From: Brachybacterium endophyticum
Lineage (GTDB): Bacteria > Actinomycetota > Actinomycetes > Actinomycetales > Dermabacteraceae
Assembly (NCBI RefSeq): GCF_003130585.1
Contig: NZ_QFKX01000003.1
Coordinates: forward strand, 1-64,000
Length of the DNA: 64,000 nucleotides
Reading direction: 5' to 3'
Shown: positions 40,823 through 49,691 of the stretch, one piece after another
Numbering within the stretch: the stretch's first letter is position 1
Layout: the number at the start of each line of letters is the position of its first letter
Made by a program: the position numbers and the translations under genes
The notes under the pieces: generated by a model
What the model was told of the DNA's origin: nothing
Database searches by the model: none
Seen by the model: only the letters and a program-made list of their open reading frames with translations

Positions 40823-42376
40823 ATGCTCCGACCTCCGCGTACCGACAGGACCTCCGTGACCGACCCGCAGTCGAACCAGCCCTCCCCGCAGGACGTTCGT
40901 TCCCAGGACCTCCAGCAGCGGCTGAGCGCCGCGCGCACCCGCGCGACCTCGATGTTCCGTGCCCTCCCCAGCGAGGTGCACGATCTCGGCGCGCTCTTCG
41001 AAGAGGCAGGTCAGGAGCTCGCGATGGTGGGCGGTCCCGTGCGTGATGCGGTGCTCGGACGCTCCAGCGCGGACCTGGACTTCACCACCTCCGCGTTGCC
41101 CGACCAGACCGAGGAGATCCTGCGTCGCTGGACCCACGGGCGCGCGATCTGGGACATGGGACGCGAGTTCGGGACCCTGGGCGCGACCCGCGACGGCGTG
41201 AAAGTGGAGATCACCACATACCGCACGGAGTCCTACGACCCCGCCAGCCGCAAACCCGAGGTGGCCTTCGGCGACACCCTCGACGGGGACCTCTCGCGCC
41301 GGGACTTCACCGTCAACGCGATGGCGGTGCGCCTGCCCTCGCTGGAGTTCGTGGACCCCTTCGACGGCCTGCGCGACCTCGCCGCATCCCTGCTGCGCAC
41401 ACCCGTCGCCCCCGAGCAGTCCTTCGACGACGACCCGCTGCGGATGATGCGGGCCGTGCGCTTCGTCTCCCAGCTCGGCTTCACGATCGAACCGGGGACG
41501 GCGGAGGCCATCCGCTCGCTCGCCCCGCGGATCGAGATCGTCTCGGCCGAGAGGGTCCGCGACGAGCTGGTGAAGCTCCTGGTCGGCGCCCACCCTCGGC
41601 GAGGGCTCGAGCTCCTCGTCGAGCTCGGCCTGGCCGAGCACGTGCTGCCCGAGCTGCCCGCCCTGCGCCTCGAGCGCGACGAGCACCACCACCACAAGGA
41701 CGTCTACGAGCACACGCTGACGGTCCTCGACCAGGCGATCGACCTCGAGAGCCCGGCCGGATCGGGAGGGCCCTGCGAGGCCCCCGATCCGGTGCTGCGC
41801 CTGGCCGCGATCATGCACGACGTCGGCAAGCCCGCGACCCGGCGCTTCGAGCCGGGAGGCCAGGTCACCTTCCGCTTCCACGAGACCGTCGGCGCCCGGA
41901 TGACCACCAAGCGGATGAAGACGCTCGCCTTCGACAAGGAGACCACCAAGGCCGTCTCCCGACTGGTCGAGCTGCATCTGCGCTTCCACGGCTACGCCGA
42001 CTCCGGGTGGACCGACTCGGCCGTGCGCCGCTACGTGACCGACGCAGGCCCGCTGCTGCAGCACCTGCACCGGCTCACCCGGGCCGACGTCACCACCCGC
42101 AACCGTCGCAAGGCCAACGCCCTCGCGCGGGCGTACGACGACCTCGAGAAGCGGATCGACGAGCTCGCCGAGCGGGAGGAGATCGAGAGAATCCGCCCCG
42201 ACCTCGACGGCAACCAGATCATGAGGATCCTCGACCTCGCCCCCGGGCGGGAGGTCGGCCAGGCGTACTCCTATCTGCTCGAGCAGCGCATGGAGGACGG
42301 GCCGCTGGGCGAGGAGGAGGCCGAGCGCCGCCTGCGCGAGTGGTGGGCCTCGCGCACGCCGTCGGCAGAGGCCTGA
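40823..42376 (+). CDS. pcnA: CCA tRNA nucleotidyltransferase
   Basis: 517 residues. The class II nucleotidyltransferase head is LAMVGGPVRDAVLGRSSADL, with catalytic DLDFTTSA. The adaptor segments RRDFTVNAMAVRLP and DDDPLRMMRAVRF follow. A C-terminal HD domain has LAAIMHDVGKPATRRF. It adds or repairs the 3' CCA of tRNAs; tRNA-Ile and tRNA-Leu in this window lack an encoded CCA and need it. ATG 40823 has GGGAGGG four bases upstream; an in-frame start at 40652 lies in the DUF6049 gene and is unlikely. Confidence 0.96.
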   Translation: MLRPPRTDRTSVTDPQSNQPSPQDVRSQDLQQRLSAARTRATSMFRALPSEVHDLGALFEEAGQELAMVGGPVRDAVLGRSSADLDFTTSALPDQTEEILRRWTHGRAIWDMGREFGTLGATRDGVKVEITTYRTESYDPASRKPEVAFGDTLDGDLSRRDFTVNAMAVRLPSLEFVDPFDGLRDLAASLLRTPVAPEQSFDDDPLRMMRAVRFVSQLGFTIEPGTAEAIRSLAPRIEIVSAERVRDELVKLLVGAHPRRGLELLVELGLAEHVLPELPALRLERDEHHHHKDVYEHTLTVLDQAIDLESPAGSGGPCEAPDPVLRLAAIMHDVGKPATRRFEPGGQVTFRFHETVGARMTTKRMKTLAFDKETTKAVSRLVELHLRFHGYADSGWTDSAVRRYVTDAGPLLQHLHRLTRADVTTRNRRKANALARAYDDLEKRIDELAEREEIERIRPDLDGNQIMRILDLAPGREVGQAYSYLLEQRMEDGPLGEEEAERRLREWWASRTPSAEA

Positions 42377-42642
42377 GACCTCTCGGGTGGCCGAGGGATG
42401 CGCCGTACCGCGCCCACGAACGGCTCGGACGGGGCAGAATCGGCGTGTGGCTCTCGCCACCCTGGTGCCCGCTGATCGCTCGGGTCGCGTAAAGAGCGTG
42501 TGATGGTCGCCGCCGGGGCGTTCCCTTTCGCGCGAGCGTGCGGATACTGGAGGACTGCGACGCCGTGCGTTCTCGGCGCCCCGCCCTCGGATGTCTGACC
42601 GGACCTCCGGGATGCCCTGGAGTCGAGCCGTCAGGAGCAGCT

Positions 42643-45462
42643 GTGAGCGATTCTCGTGGACCCTCGCGTCCCTCGTCCGGATCCGGACAGAGCGACGCCG
42701 GCAAGCGCCGTCAGGGCGCCTCCGGATCCGACTCCTCCACGCGGAAGGCATTCCCCGGGAGCACGGGGAGCGGTTCCCGGAGCGGCAGCGGCCAGGGCCG
42801 CAGCGCCCAGGGACGCGGCGCCGGTTCAGGTGCAGGCGCCGGCGGTACCTCCGAGAAGCACTCCAGCCGTACCGGTCGCAGCAGCGGCAACGGCGGGCGG
42901 AGCTCCGCGGCCGCCGCAGGGAGCGGCAGGACCGCCGGAACCGCACGCTCGAGCGCGGATGGGAAGACCGCCGGGTCCTCCAAGGGCACCAGCCGGACCG
43001 CCCGTCGCGCCGGCGCGGCCGGTGCCGCCGGTGCCGGAGCAGGGGCCGCGAACAGGCCCGCGAAGTCCGCGAGCTCCGCAGGTGCGGGCCGCCGCGGCAC
43101 CCGGGCCACGAAGAAGCCGGCTCGTCGCAACGGCTTCGCCGCCGCCCTGAACTACCCGCGCGCCGGGAAGAAGGGCGCCATGCGCTGGTTCCCCTCCTTC
43201 CGCCTGCTCGGCGGGACCCTCGGCCTGCTGATCCTGCTGGGGCTGGGAGGCGGGATCTGGCTCTACAACAGCATCGCCGTCCCCCAGGCCGACGATGTCG
43301 CCGTCGCCCAGACCTCTCGCGTCTACTTCTCCGACGGCAAGACCGAGATGGGGCAGTTCTCCGAGGTCAACCGCACGATCATCCCCAACGACGAGATGCC
43401 GCAGACCGTGAAGGACGCGGTGGTCGCGAGCGAGGACTCGAGCTTCTACGAGAACCGCGGCGTGTCCCCGAAGGGCATCGCGCGCGCCCTCTGGAACAAC
43501 CTCAGCGGCGGTTCGCGCCAGGGTGCCTCCACGATCACCCAGCAATACGTGGAGCGGTACTACACGGGCACCACGACCTCCTACGCCGGCAAGGTGAAGG
43601 AGATGATCATGGCGCTCAAGGCCGATCAGGAGCTCAGCAAGGACGAGATCCTCTCCCGCTACCTCAACACCATCTACTTCGGGCGTGACGCCTACGGCAT
43701 CCAGGCGGCATCGCAGGCCTACTTCGGCAAGGACGCGAAGGACCTCGACGAGTCCGAGGCCGCGCTGCTGGTCGCCGTGATCCCCGCGCCCTCGACCTAC
43801 GACCCCGCCAACGACGAGCAGGCCTCGGCCAAGAAGTGGGACCGGGTGATCACCCGTGAGGTCACCCAGACCGGGGCCCTCACCGAGGCGCAGGCCGACA
43901 AGCTCAAGTTCCCGGAGACCCAGAAGAAGAAGAAGCAGAACTACCTCAAGGGCACCAACGGGTACCTGCTGATGATGGTCCACAGCGAGCTCGAGCGCGA
44001 GGGCTACTCCGAGCAGGAGATCAACACCAAGGGCTTCAAGATCGTCTCGACGATCGACAAGAAGGACCAAGAGGCCACGGTCGACACGATAAAGGGCCTG
44101 AAGGACGAGGGCCGTCCCAAGAAGAACCGGACGGGCACCATGTCGATCGAGCCCGGCAGCGGAGCGATCACCGCGATGTACGGCGGCCCCGACTTCGTCG
44201 AGCAGTCGATCAACGACGCCACCCAGTCCCGCATGCAGGCAGGCTCGATCTTCAAGACCTTCGCACTGGTCGCCGGCCTCCAGAACGGGTACGGACTGAA
44301 CTCGACCTGGGACGGCGACTCGCCGCGCAGCTTCGGCGGCTGGAAGGTCAACAACTTCGGCCACACCTCCTACGGGCCGGTGACCCTCAAGGAGGCGACC
44401 ACCGACTCGGTCAACACCGCCTACGCCGGCATGAACGTGGCCATGGGCGCGGACAAGACCCAGGAGGAGGCCATCAAGCTCGGCCTGCCCAAGGACACCC
44501 CGGGTCTGGACGGCGACGTCACCAACGTGCTGGGCACCGCGTCCCCGACCGTGCGCGAGATGGCCGAGGCCTACGCGACGATCGCGGACAACGGCGTCTA
44601 CCACAAGTCCTACATCGTGAAGTCCGTGCAGAACTCCGACGGCTCCGACGAGTACGAGCACGAGGACTCCTCGAAGCGGGTGCTCGACAAGAAGGTCGCG
44701 ATCAACGCGACCGTCGCCCTGCAGGGGCCGCCCTCGACGGGATCCGCCAAGAGCGTCAAGGAGGCCATGAACGGGCGTCCGGTCGCCGGCAAGACCGGTA
44801 CCTCGGAGAACTTCAAGTCGGCCTGGTTCGTGGGCTTCACCCCGCAGATGGTGACCGCGGTGGGCATGTTCCAGCCCAGCGCCGACAACACCTCCGAGGA
44901 GGCCCTCACGCCCTTCGGTGGCGTCACCAGCATGACCGGTGGATCCTGGCCCGCGACGATCTGGGGGCGCATCATGTCCCAGTCGCTCGAGGGCGAGCCG
45001 ATCCAGCAGTTCCAGGACCCGGTGATCCTGGACAACCAGAAGTCCCAGGCCGGCAACGCGACCACGCCGCCGCCCACGACCAAGGCGCCCTCCACCACCA
45101 CGAAGGCGCCCACGACGGAGGCTCCGAGCACCACCTCGAAGGCGCCGACCACGACGACGTCGAAGTCGGAGAAGCCCAGCAAGTCGCCGAGCGAGGAGCC
45201 CAGCGACGACGAGTCCGACGACGACAAGTCCTCGTCCAAGACGACGGAGAAGCCCTCCTCCAAGCCGCCGGAGGAGGACGAGGACGAGGACAAGCCGAGC
45301 TCGAAGCCCCCGAAGACGACCTCGGACAAGCCCACGTCGAAGCCCACCAAGGACAAGCCGAGCTCGAAGCCCAAGCCGACCAAGGACGGGGACAAGGAAG
45401 CGGGCGGCGCGACCTCCGGGACGACGGACACCACGGGCGGCGCCTCCGACGGCGACGCCTGA
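42643..45462 (+). CDS. ponA: Class A penicillin-binding protein (transglycosylase/transpeptidase)
   Basis: 939 residues. A disordered Ser/Gly/Ala/Arg-rich cytoplasmic N-terminus (1-183) leads into one membrane helix (about 184-208, LLGGTLGLLILLGLGGGIWL). The GT51 glycosyltransferase follows (catalytic Glu in VVASEDSSFYENRGV; QGASTITQQYVERYYTG). The transpeptidase has SIFK (nucleophile Ser about 535), SVN in TTDSVNTAY, and KTGT at about 717. A 150-residue Lys/Thr/Ser/Glu-rich outer tail ends the protein. It polymerises and cross-links peptidoglycan. I chose GTG 42643 (MSDSRGPSRP) with AGGAG upstream; the frame is open to 42538 without a good start. Confidence 0.95.
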   Translation: MSDSRGPSRPSSGSGQSDAGKRRQGASGSDSSTRKAFPGSTGSGSRSGSGQGRSAQGRGAGSGAGAGGTSEKHSSRTGRSSGNGGRSSAAAAGSGRTAGTARSSADGKTAGSSKGTSRTARRAGAAGAAGAGAGAANRPAKSASSAGAGRRGTRATKKPARRNGFAAALNYPRAGKKGAMRWFPSFRLLGGTLGLLILLGLGGGIWLYNSIAVPQADDVAVAQTSRVYFSDGKTEMGQFSEVNRTIIPNDEMPQTVKDAVVASEDSSFYENRGVSPKGIARALWNNLSGGSRQGASTITQQYVERYYTGTTTSYAGKVKEMIMALKADQELSKDEILSRYLNTIYFGRDAYGIQAASQAYFGKDAKDLDESEAALLVAVIPAPSTYDPANDEQASAKKWDRVITREVTQTGALTEAQADKLKFPETQKKKKQNYLKGTNGYLLMMVHSELEREGYSEQEINTKGFKIVSTIDKKDQEATVDTIKGLKDEGRPKKNRTGTMSIEPGSGAITAMYGGPDFVEQSINDATQSRMQAGSIFKTFALVAGLQNGYGLNSTWDGDSPRSFGGWKVNNFGHTSYGPVTLKEATTDSVNTAYAGMNVAMGADKTQEEAIKLGLPKDTPGLDGDVTNVLGTASPTVREMAEAYATIADNGVYHKSYIVKSVQNSDGSDEYEHEDSSKRVLDKKVAINATVALQGPPSTGSAKSVKEAMNGRPVAGKTGTSENFKSAWFVGFTPQMVTAVGMFQPSADNTSEEALTPFGGVTSMTGGSWPATIWGRIMSQSLEGEPIQQFQDPVILDNQKSQAGNATTPPPTTKAPSTTTKAPTTEAPSTTSKAPTTTTSKSEKPSKSPSEEPSDDESDDDKSSSKTTEKPSSKPPEEDEDEDKPSSKPPKTTSDKPTSKPTKDKPSSKPKPTKDGDKEAGGATSGTTDTTGGASDGDA

Positions 45463-45557
45463 GCCGGGCGGCGGCCCGGTCGCCGCGATCGCGCCACGCA
45501 CGCTGTGATCCCCCGCGCAGCAGCGGAGGACCGCTGGCGGGTGTCCCGTCCCACGGG

Positions 45558-45563
45558 TAGTCT
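45558..45563 (+). promoter_or_regulatory. Candidate -10 of the rpsF operon
   Basis: TAGTCT fits TANNNT; a poor -35 (TGGCGG, 45535-45540) is 17 bases upstream. The leader would be about 95 bases. Confidence 0.35.
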
Positions 45564-45614
45564 TGGCTGGTCCGTGCCGCGATCCGAGCGGCACGGCCAG
45601 CATGGAACCCTCCT

Positions 45615-45633
45615 GCCACGGAAGTCCCGTGGC
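45615..45633 (+). promoter_or_regulatory. Leader hairpin before rpsF
   Basis: A perfect seven-base-pair stem GCCACGG/CCGTGGC has loop AAGTC. It lies in the leader of rpsF, where many bacteria have an S6:S18-binding autoregulatory structure; the identity of this hairpin with that motif is not shown. Confidence 0.35.
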
Positions 45634-45664
45634 CGCTGAGACCACAGGAGGTGGGTACTCGAAC

Positions 45665-45955
45665 ATGCGCAAGTACGAGATGGTCGTCATCCTCGACCCG
45701 TCGATCGACGAGCGGACCGTCGGCACCACTTTTGAGAAGCTCGTGCAGGTCATCCCTGCCGAAGGCGGCACGATCGACGAGGTCGACGTCTGGGGCAAGC
45801 GGAAGTTCGCCTACGAGATCCAGAAGAAGACCGAGGGCGTGTACGTCGTCCTGTCCTTCACCGCGAAGTCGGAGACCGCCAAGGAGCTCGACCGCCAGCT
45901 CGGACTCAACGAGTCCGTCCTGCGCACGAAGCTCATGCGCCTCGACGCGAAGTGA
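45665..45955 (+). CDS. rpsF: 30S ribosomal protein S6
   Basis: 96 residues: [20 protein letters not shown], then [20 protein letters not shown] and [15 protein letters not shown], a complete S6. It pairs with S18, encoded two genes downstream, on the platform of the small subunit. AGGAGGTGG precedes ATG 45665; codons upstream in frame are not homologous. First gene of the rpsF-ssb-rpsR-rplI cluster. Confidence 0.98.
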   Translation: MRKYEMVVILDPSIDERTVGTTFEKLVQVIPAEGGTIDEVDVWGKRKFAYEIQKKTEGVYVVLSFTAKSETAKELDRQLGLNESVLRTKLMRLDAK

Positions 45956-46053
45956 TCCGCGAGAGCTGATCCGCGCCGCGACCACAGGTCCGGCCGCCAT
46001 CGGCTCGCACGCACCGCCCCCGCACGACCGCACACGGAGACCAGGAGCAGAAC

Positions 46054-46629
46054 ATGGCCAATGACACCGTCATCACAGTGGTCGGGAACCTGACGGCCGA
46101 TCCCGAGCTGCGCTTCACGCAGTCCGGCGTCGCCGTGGCCTCCTTCACCATCGCCTCCACCCCCCGCACGTTCAACCGCCAGTCGAACCAGTGGGAGGAC
46201 GGCGAGGCCCTGTTCCTGCGCTGCTCGCTGTGGCGCGACGCGGCGGAGAACGCCGCGGAGTCCCTCGAGAAGGGCACCCGCGTGGTCGCGCAGGGTCGCC
46301 TCAAGCAGCGCTCCTTCACCGACCGTGAGGGCAACAACCGCACCTCGATCGAGCTGGACGTCGACGAGATCGGCCCGTCCCTGCGCTACGCCACCGCGAA
46401 GGCCAACAAGGTCCAGCGCGGCGGCGGCGGAGGGTTCAACGGCGGCGGTCAGCGCGGCGGCCAGGGTGGCCAGGGCGGCGGCTTCGGCGGCCCCCAGGGC
46501 AACCAGGGCGGTGGCTTCTCCGGCGGCGGCCAGGGCGGTCAGGGCTTCGGCGGGAACCAGGGCGGCGGCGCCGACCAGGACCCGTGGGCCGGCGGCAACC
46601 AGGGCGGGTACGACGACCCGCCGTTCTGA
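46054..46629 (+). CDS. ssb: Single-stranded DNA-binding protein
   Basis: 191 residues. The OB-fold occupies about 1-110: [20 protein letters not shown], then [21 protein letters not shown] Gly/Gln-rich linker follows, and the acidic tip GGYDDPPF recruits replication and repair proteins. It coats single-stranded DNA at forks. AGGAG lies upstream of ATG 46054. It sits between rpsF and rpsR as in most bacteria. Confidence 0.98.
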   Translation: MANDTVITVVGNLTADPELRFTQSGVAVASFTIASTPRTFNRQSNQWEDGEALFLRCSLWRDAAENAAESLEKGTRVVAQGRLKQRSFTDREGNNRTSIELDVDEIGPSLRYATAKANKVQRGGGGGFNGGGQRGGQGGQGGGFGGPQGNQGGGFSGGGQGGQGFGGNQGGGADQDPWAGGNQGGYDDPPF

Positions 46630-46795
46630 TCCAGGGCTCGTTCGGCACCCGGTCTGAGACCGGAGCCGCGCAGCACGAGGATCGGACGGGCGGACCGCGT
46701 CCCCGACCACCGCGGAGCACATCAGCTCCGTACGCACATCATTCATCCATCCCGGGGAGACCCGGGCTCCGCATCAAGGAACAAGGAGCACCACG

Positions 46796-47032
46796 ATGGC
46801 CAAGCCTGTTCTTCGCAAGCCGAAGAAGAAGCAGAACCCGCTGAAGACCGCGGGCGTCGAGACGATCGACTACAAGGACGCAGCGCTTCTGCGCAAGTTC
46901 ATCTCCGACCGCGGCAAGATCCGCGCGCGTCGGGTCACCGGCGTGTCCGTCCAGGAGCAGCGCAAGATCGCGAAGGCCGTGAAGAACGCCCGCGAGATCG
47001 CCCTGCTGCCCTACTCGACCGCCGGCCGCTGA
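46796..47032 (+). CDS. rpsR: 30S ribosomal protein S18
   Basis: 78 residues, basic throughout: [39 protein letters not shown] and [20 protein letters not shown]. This is the cysteine-free form of S18, so it does not need zinc; high-GC genomes often keep a second, zinc-dependent copy elsewhere. AAGGAG precedes ATG 46796. rplI follows after 17 bases. Confidence 0.97.
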   Translation: MAKPVLRKPKKKQNPLKTAGVETIDYKDAALLRKFISDRGKIRARRVTGVSVQEQRKIAKAVKNAREIALLPYSTAGR

Positions 47033-47049
47033 GCGAGGGAGGCAAGCAC

Positions 47050-47517
47050 ATGACCACCAAGCTCATCCTCACCAACGAGGTGACCGGTCTCGGCACCGCC
47101 GGCGATGTCGTCGAGGTCAAGGACGGTTACGCGCGCAACTACCTGCTGCCGCGCAGCCTCGCCACCCCGTGGACCGACGGCGGACAGCGTCAGCTCGACC
47201 AGATGCGCGCCGCACGCAGCAAGCGTGCGGTCGCCAGCCTGGACGAGGCGCAGTCGCTGAAGTCGATCCTGGAGTCCAAGCCCGTCGTCGTCTCCGAGCG
47301 CGCCGGTGCCAACGGTCGACTCTTCGGCGCCGTGACCTCCAAGGAGGTCGCCGAGGCCGTGAAGTCCACCTTCGATCGGGACATCGACCGTCGCTCGGTC
47401 GAGTTCGTCACCCCGATCAAGTCGCTGGGCGAGTACAAGGCGACCGTGCGTCTGCACGAGGACGTCTTCGCCAACCTGGTCGTCCAGGCCGTCGCCGCCA
47501 AGGGCGCGTCGAACTGA
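47050..47517 (+). CDS. rplI: 50S ribosomal protein L9
   Basis: 155 residues. The N-terminal rRNA-binding domain is KLILTNEVTGLGTAGDVVEV, followed by VKDGYARNYLLPRSLA. A long central helix and the C-terminal domain (GRLFGAVTSKEVAEAVKSTF) follow. It is attached near the L1 stalk. GGGAGG precedes ATG 47050. The transcript probably ends at the strong hairpin 47553-47593. Confidence 0.98.
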   Translation: MTTKLILTNEVTGLGTAGDVVEVKDGYARNYLLPRSLATPWTDGGQRQLDQMRAARSKRAVASLDEAQSLKSILESKPVVVSERAGANGRLFGAVTSKEVAEAVKSTFDRDIDRRSVEFVTPIKSLGEYKATVRLHEDVFANLVVQAVAAKGASN

Positions 47518-47552
47518 CACCACCGGGTCGCGGCACCGCTCGCGACGACACC

Positions 47553-47593
47553 ACGACGCCCCGTCCCCGATCGCTCGGGGGCGGGGCGTCGTC
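47553..47593 (+). terminator. Terminator after rplI
   Basis: A long GC stem, ACGACGCCCCG-CCCCGA / TCGGGG-CGGGGCGTCGT, with loop TCGC, lies 35 bases after the rplI stop. Confidence 0.8.
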
Positions 47594-47670
47594 GTGCGAC
47601 GGCACCGGTGTGGGCGAATCGCGGCGAACGCTGCGCGACGGGGACCGCGCGCACGACTACGCTCTCGGGG

Positions 47671-49164
47671 GTGAACACCTCCTCCACCCCCGAGGGGACG
47701 CCTCCCCGCGATCCTGGTGAGGGCGCGACCCTCGACACCGCAGGGACGGCCCCCCAGCTCGCCCGCTCGCTCGGCCACGGCCAGATCGCGATGATCGCGA
47801 TGGGATCAGCCCTGGGCACCGGTCTCTTCCTCGGCTCCGGCGAGGCCATCGGCTACGCCGGCCCCGCGGTGATCATCGCCTTCGCCCTGGGCGCTCTGAT
47901 CGCGGTGACGATCGCCCTGGCGATGGGCGAGATGGCCTCCCGTCACCCCGTGCGCGGCGGCTTCGGCACCCTGGCCGCGCACTACCTGACCCCCTATTGG
48001 GGGTACCTGAGCCGCTGGCTGTACTGGGTGGTGACGGTCGCCGTGACCGCGACGGAGCTCGTGGCCTGCGCTCTCTACCTCGCCTACTGGTTCCCCGCGA
48101 TCCCGGTGTGGGTCGGGATCCTGCTGTTCGCCGCCGTCATCCTGGCGATCAACCTCTCCACCGTGGGGTCTTTCGGCGCGATCGAGTTCGTGCTCTCGGG
48201 CATCAAGGTGATCGCCGTGGTCGTCTTCATGCTCGTCGGGCTGTTCCTGGTGTTCCTGGGCACGGGCGAGAACCCCGCACCGGGCTTCTCGCGGATGGTG
48301 GCCGACGGCGGCTTCGCCCCCAACGGCTGGGCCGCGGTATGGATCGCGCTCAGCGTGGTCATGTTCAGCTTCGGCGGCATCGAGCTGCTCTCGATCACCG
48401 CGGCCGAGGCCAAGGACCCTGCCCGCTCCATTCGCACCGCCGCCCGCACGACGATCGTGCGACTGGCCCTGTTCTACGTGGTCAGCATCGGGATCGTGGT
48501 GGCGCTGGTGCCCTGGCGCAGCGCGTCGGCGACCGGCGAGGCGGTCGAGAAGTCCCCGTTCGTCACGGTCTTCGACTCGATCGGCGTTCCTGCCGCCGCC
48601 AGCATCACCAATCTGCTGGTGCTGATCGCAGCCCTCAGCGCCGCCAACGCGAACCTCTACGCGGGCAGCCGCATCATGCACTCGCTGGCGGAGGACCGTC
48701 TGGCCCCGAAGATCTTCGCCCGCGTCACCAAGCGGAAGGTGCCCGCTCTCGCCATCGGCGTGAGCTCCGTGGGCATCCTCGCCGCGGCCGTCCTCCAGAT
48801 GAGCGGCGTGGCCGCCTTCGGCTACCTGATGAGCGTCGTGGTCTTCGCCGTGCTGCTGGTGTGGATGCTGATCCTCGTCACCTACGTGGTCTTCCGTCGC
48901 CGCGGCATCGAGGGGGCCACCTTCCGGATGCCGGGCGGGACCGCCTCCGCGACGATCGGGATCATCGGCCTTCTCGCGGTGTTCGCGACCGTGTTCGTGC
49001 GCGCCGAGATGACGCTCGCAGCCGTCGTCGGACTGATCGCCGCCGCCATCGCGACGCTGCTGTACTTCACCGTCGTGCGTCGCCGCCTGGACCCGGCCGA
49101 CATCGAGGCCGCCTTCGCGGAGGCAGAGCTGGTCAGGGAGCAGCAGAAGGGCGGCGGGGCCTGA
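47671..49164 (+). CDS. Amino-acid permease (APC superfamily)
   Basis: 497 residues with 12 predicted membrane segments. The APC opening reads GQIAMIAMGSALGTGLFLGS (about 37-56), and the segment SVVMFSFGGIELLSITAAEAKDP (positions about 229-251) is typical of amino-acid:proton symporters of the AAT/GABA permease family. It imports an amino acid or amine; which one is not predictable. I chose GTG 47671 (MNTSSTPEG). No Shine-Dalgarno is evident, and TACGCT seven bases upstream suggests a leaderless transcript. ATG 47608 is an alternative. Confidence 0.88.
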   Translation: MNTSSTPEGTPPRDPGEGATLDTAGTAPQLARSLGHGQIAMIAMGSALGTGLFLGSGEAIGYAGPAVIIAFALGALIAVTIALAMGEMASRHPVRGGFGTLAAHYLTPYWGYLSRWLYWVVTVAVTATELVACALYLAYWFPAIPVWVGILLFAAVILAINLSTVGSFGAIEFVLSGIKVIAVVVFMLVGLFLVFLGTGENPAPGFSRMVADGGFAPNGWAAVWIALSVVMFSFGGIELLSITAAEAKDPARSIRTAARTTIVRLALFYVVSIGIVVALVPWRSASATGEAVEKSPFVTVFDSIGVPAAASITNLLVLIAALSAANANLYAGSRIMHSLAEDRLAPKIFARVTKRKVPALAIGVSSVGILAAAVLQMSGVAAFGYLMSVVVFAVLLVWMLILVTYVVFRRRGIEGATFRMPGGTASATIGIIGLLAVFATVFVRAEMTLAAVVGLIAAAIATLLYFTVVRRRLDPADIEAAFAEAELVREQQKGGGA

Positions 49165-49289
49165 CCGTCGTTCCGCCGTACGCCGACTCCACGTGCCCGC
49201 GGGGACGCGCGTCGAGGCTCCGGACGGCGGCCCTGGTCGCACCCCGTTCCCTGCCGTAGTGGCGTTGCGCACCTCACGCCGGACCGGGT

Positions 49290-49318
49290 TTGGGCGACCG
49301 CCGTTCTGCGAGTAGTCT
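49290..49318 (+). promoter_or_regulatory. Promoter of tRNA-Leu
   Basis: TTGGGC (49290-49295) and TAGTCT (49313-49318) are 17 bases apart, about 48 bases before the tRNA. Confidence 0.5.
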
Positions 49319-49366
49319 GAGGACACTTCGGTCTCAGTGAGCTGCGACTCCTGGTGCCGAGGTCGC

Positions 49367-49450
49367 GCGCGAGTGGCGGAATTGGTAGACGCGCACGGTT
49401 CAGGTCCGTGTGCTCGAAAGGGCGTGGGGGTTCGAGTCCCCCCTCGCGCA
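49367..49450 (+). tRNA. tRNA-Leu (anticodon CAG)
   Basis: 84 bases, a class II tRNA. Acceptor GCGCGAG pairs with CTCGCGC. The D arm holds TGGCGGAATTGGTAGACGCG, the anticodon loop GTTCAGGTC reads CAG, the variable arm is long (TGCTCGAAAGGGCGT), and the T arm is GGGGGTTCGAGTCCCCC. CCA is not encoded. Confidence 0.97.
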
Positions 49451-49460
49451 CGCGAGACGA

Positions 49461-49494
49461 GAAGGCCCCCGGGAGAGATCCCGGGGGCCTTCTT
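49461..49494. terminator. Terminator after tRNA-Leu
   Basis: A perfect 14-base stem, GAAGGCCCCCGGGA / TCCCGGGGGCCTTC, with loop GAGA is followed by TT, 10 bases after the tRNA. Confidence 0.85.
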
Positions 49495-49691
49495 GCGTGG
49501 TCCTTTCGTGCCGCCTCCACGAGCGACCTTCGTGCCGACCTGCAGCTTGAGCCGCTGGCGGTCTGTCACTGCACCGGGCCGACTGTTAGCGTGCTCACAC
49601 GTCTGCATTCCCCGGCAGCGGAGTCCTCCTCGTCCGAGAGCGGTTCGACATCCCGGATGCTCGGCGGCTCCCGTGACCCACGGAGGTACCC

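Noticed and set aside
45615-45660. S6:S18-binding ribosomal leader
   Set aside because: There is a clear hairpin, but I could not match the specific conserved bulge of that RNA family, so it is listed only as a leader hairpin.
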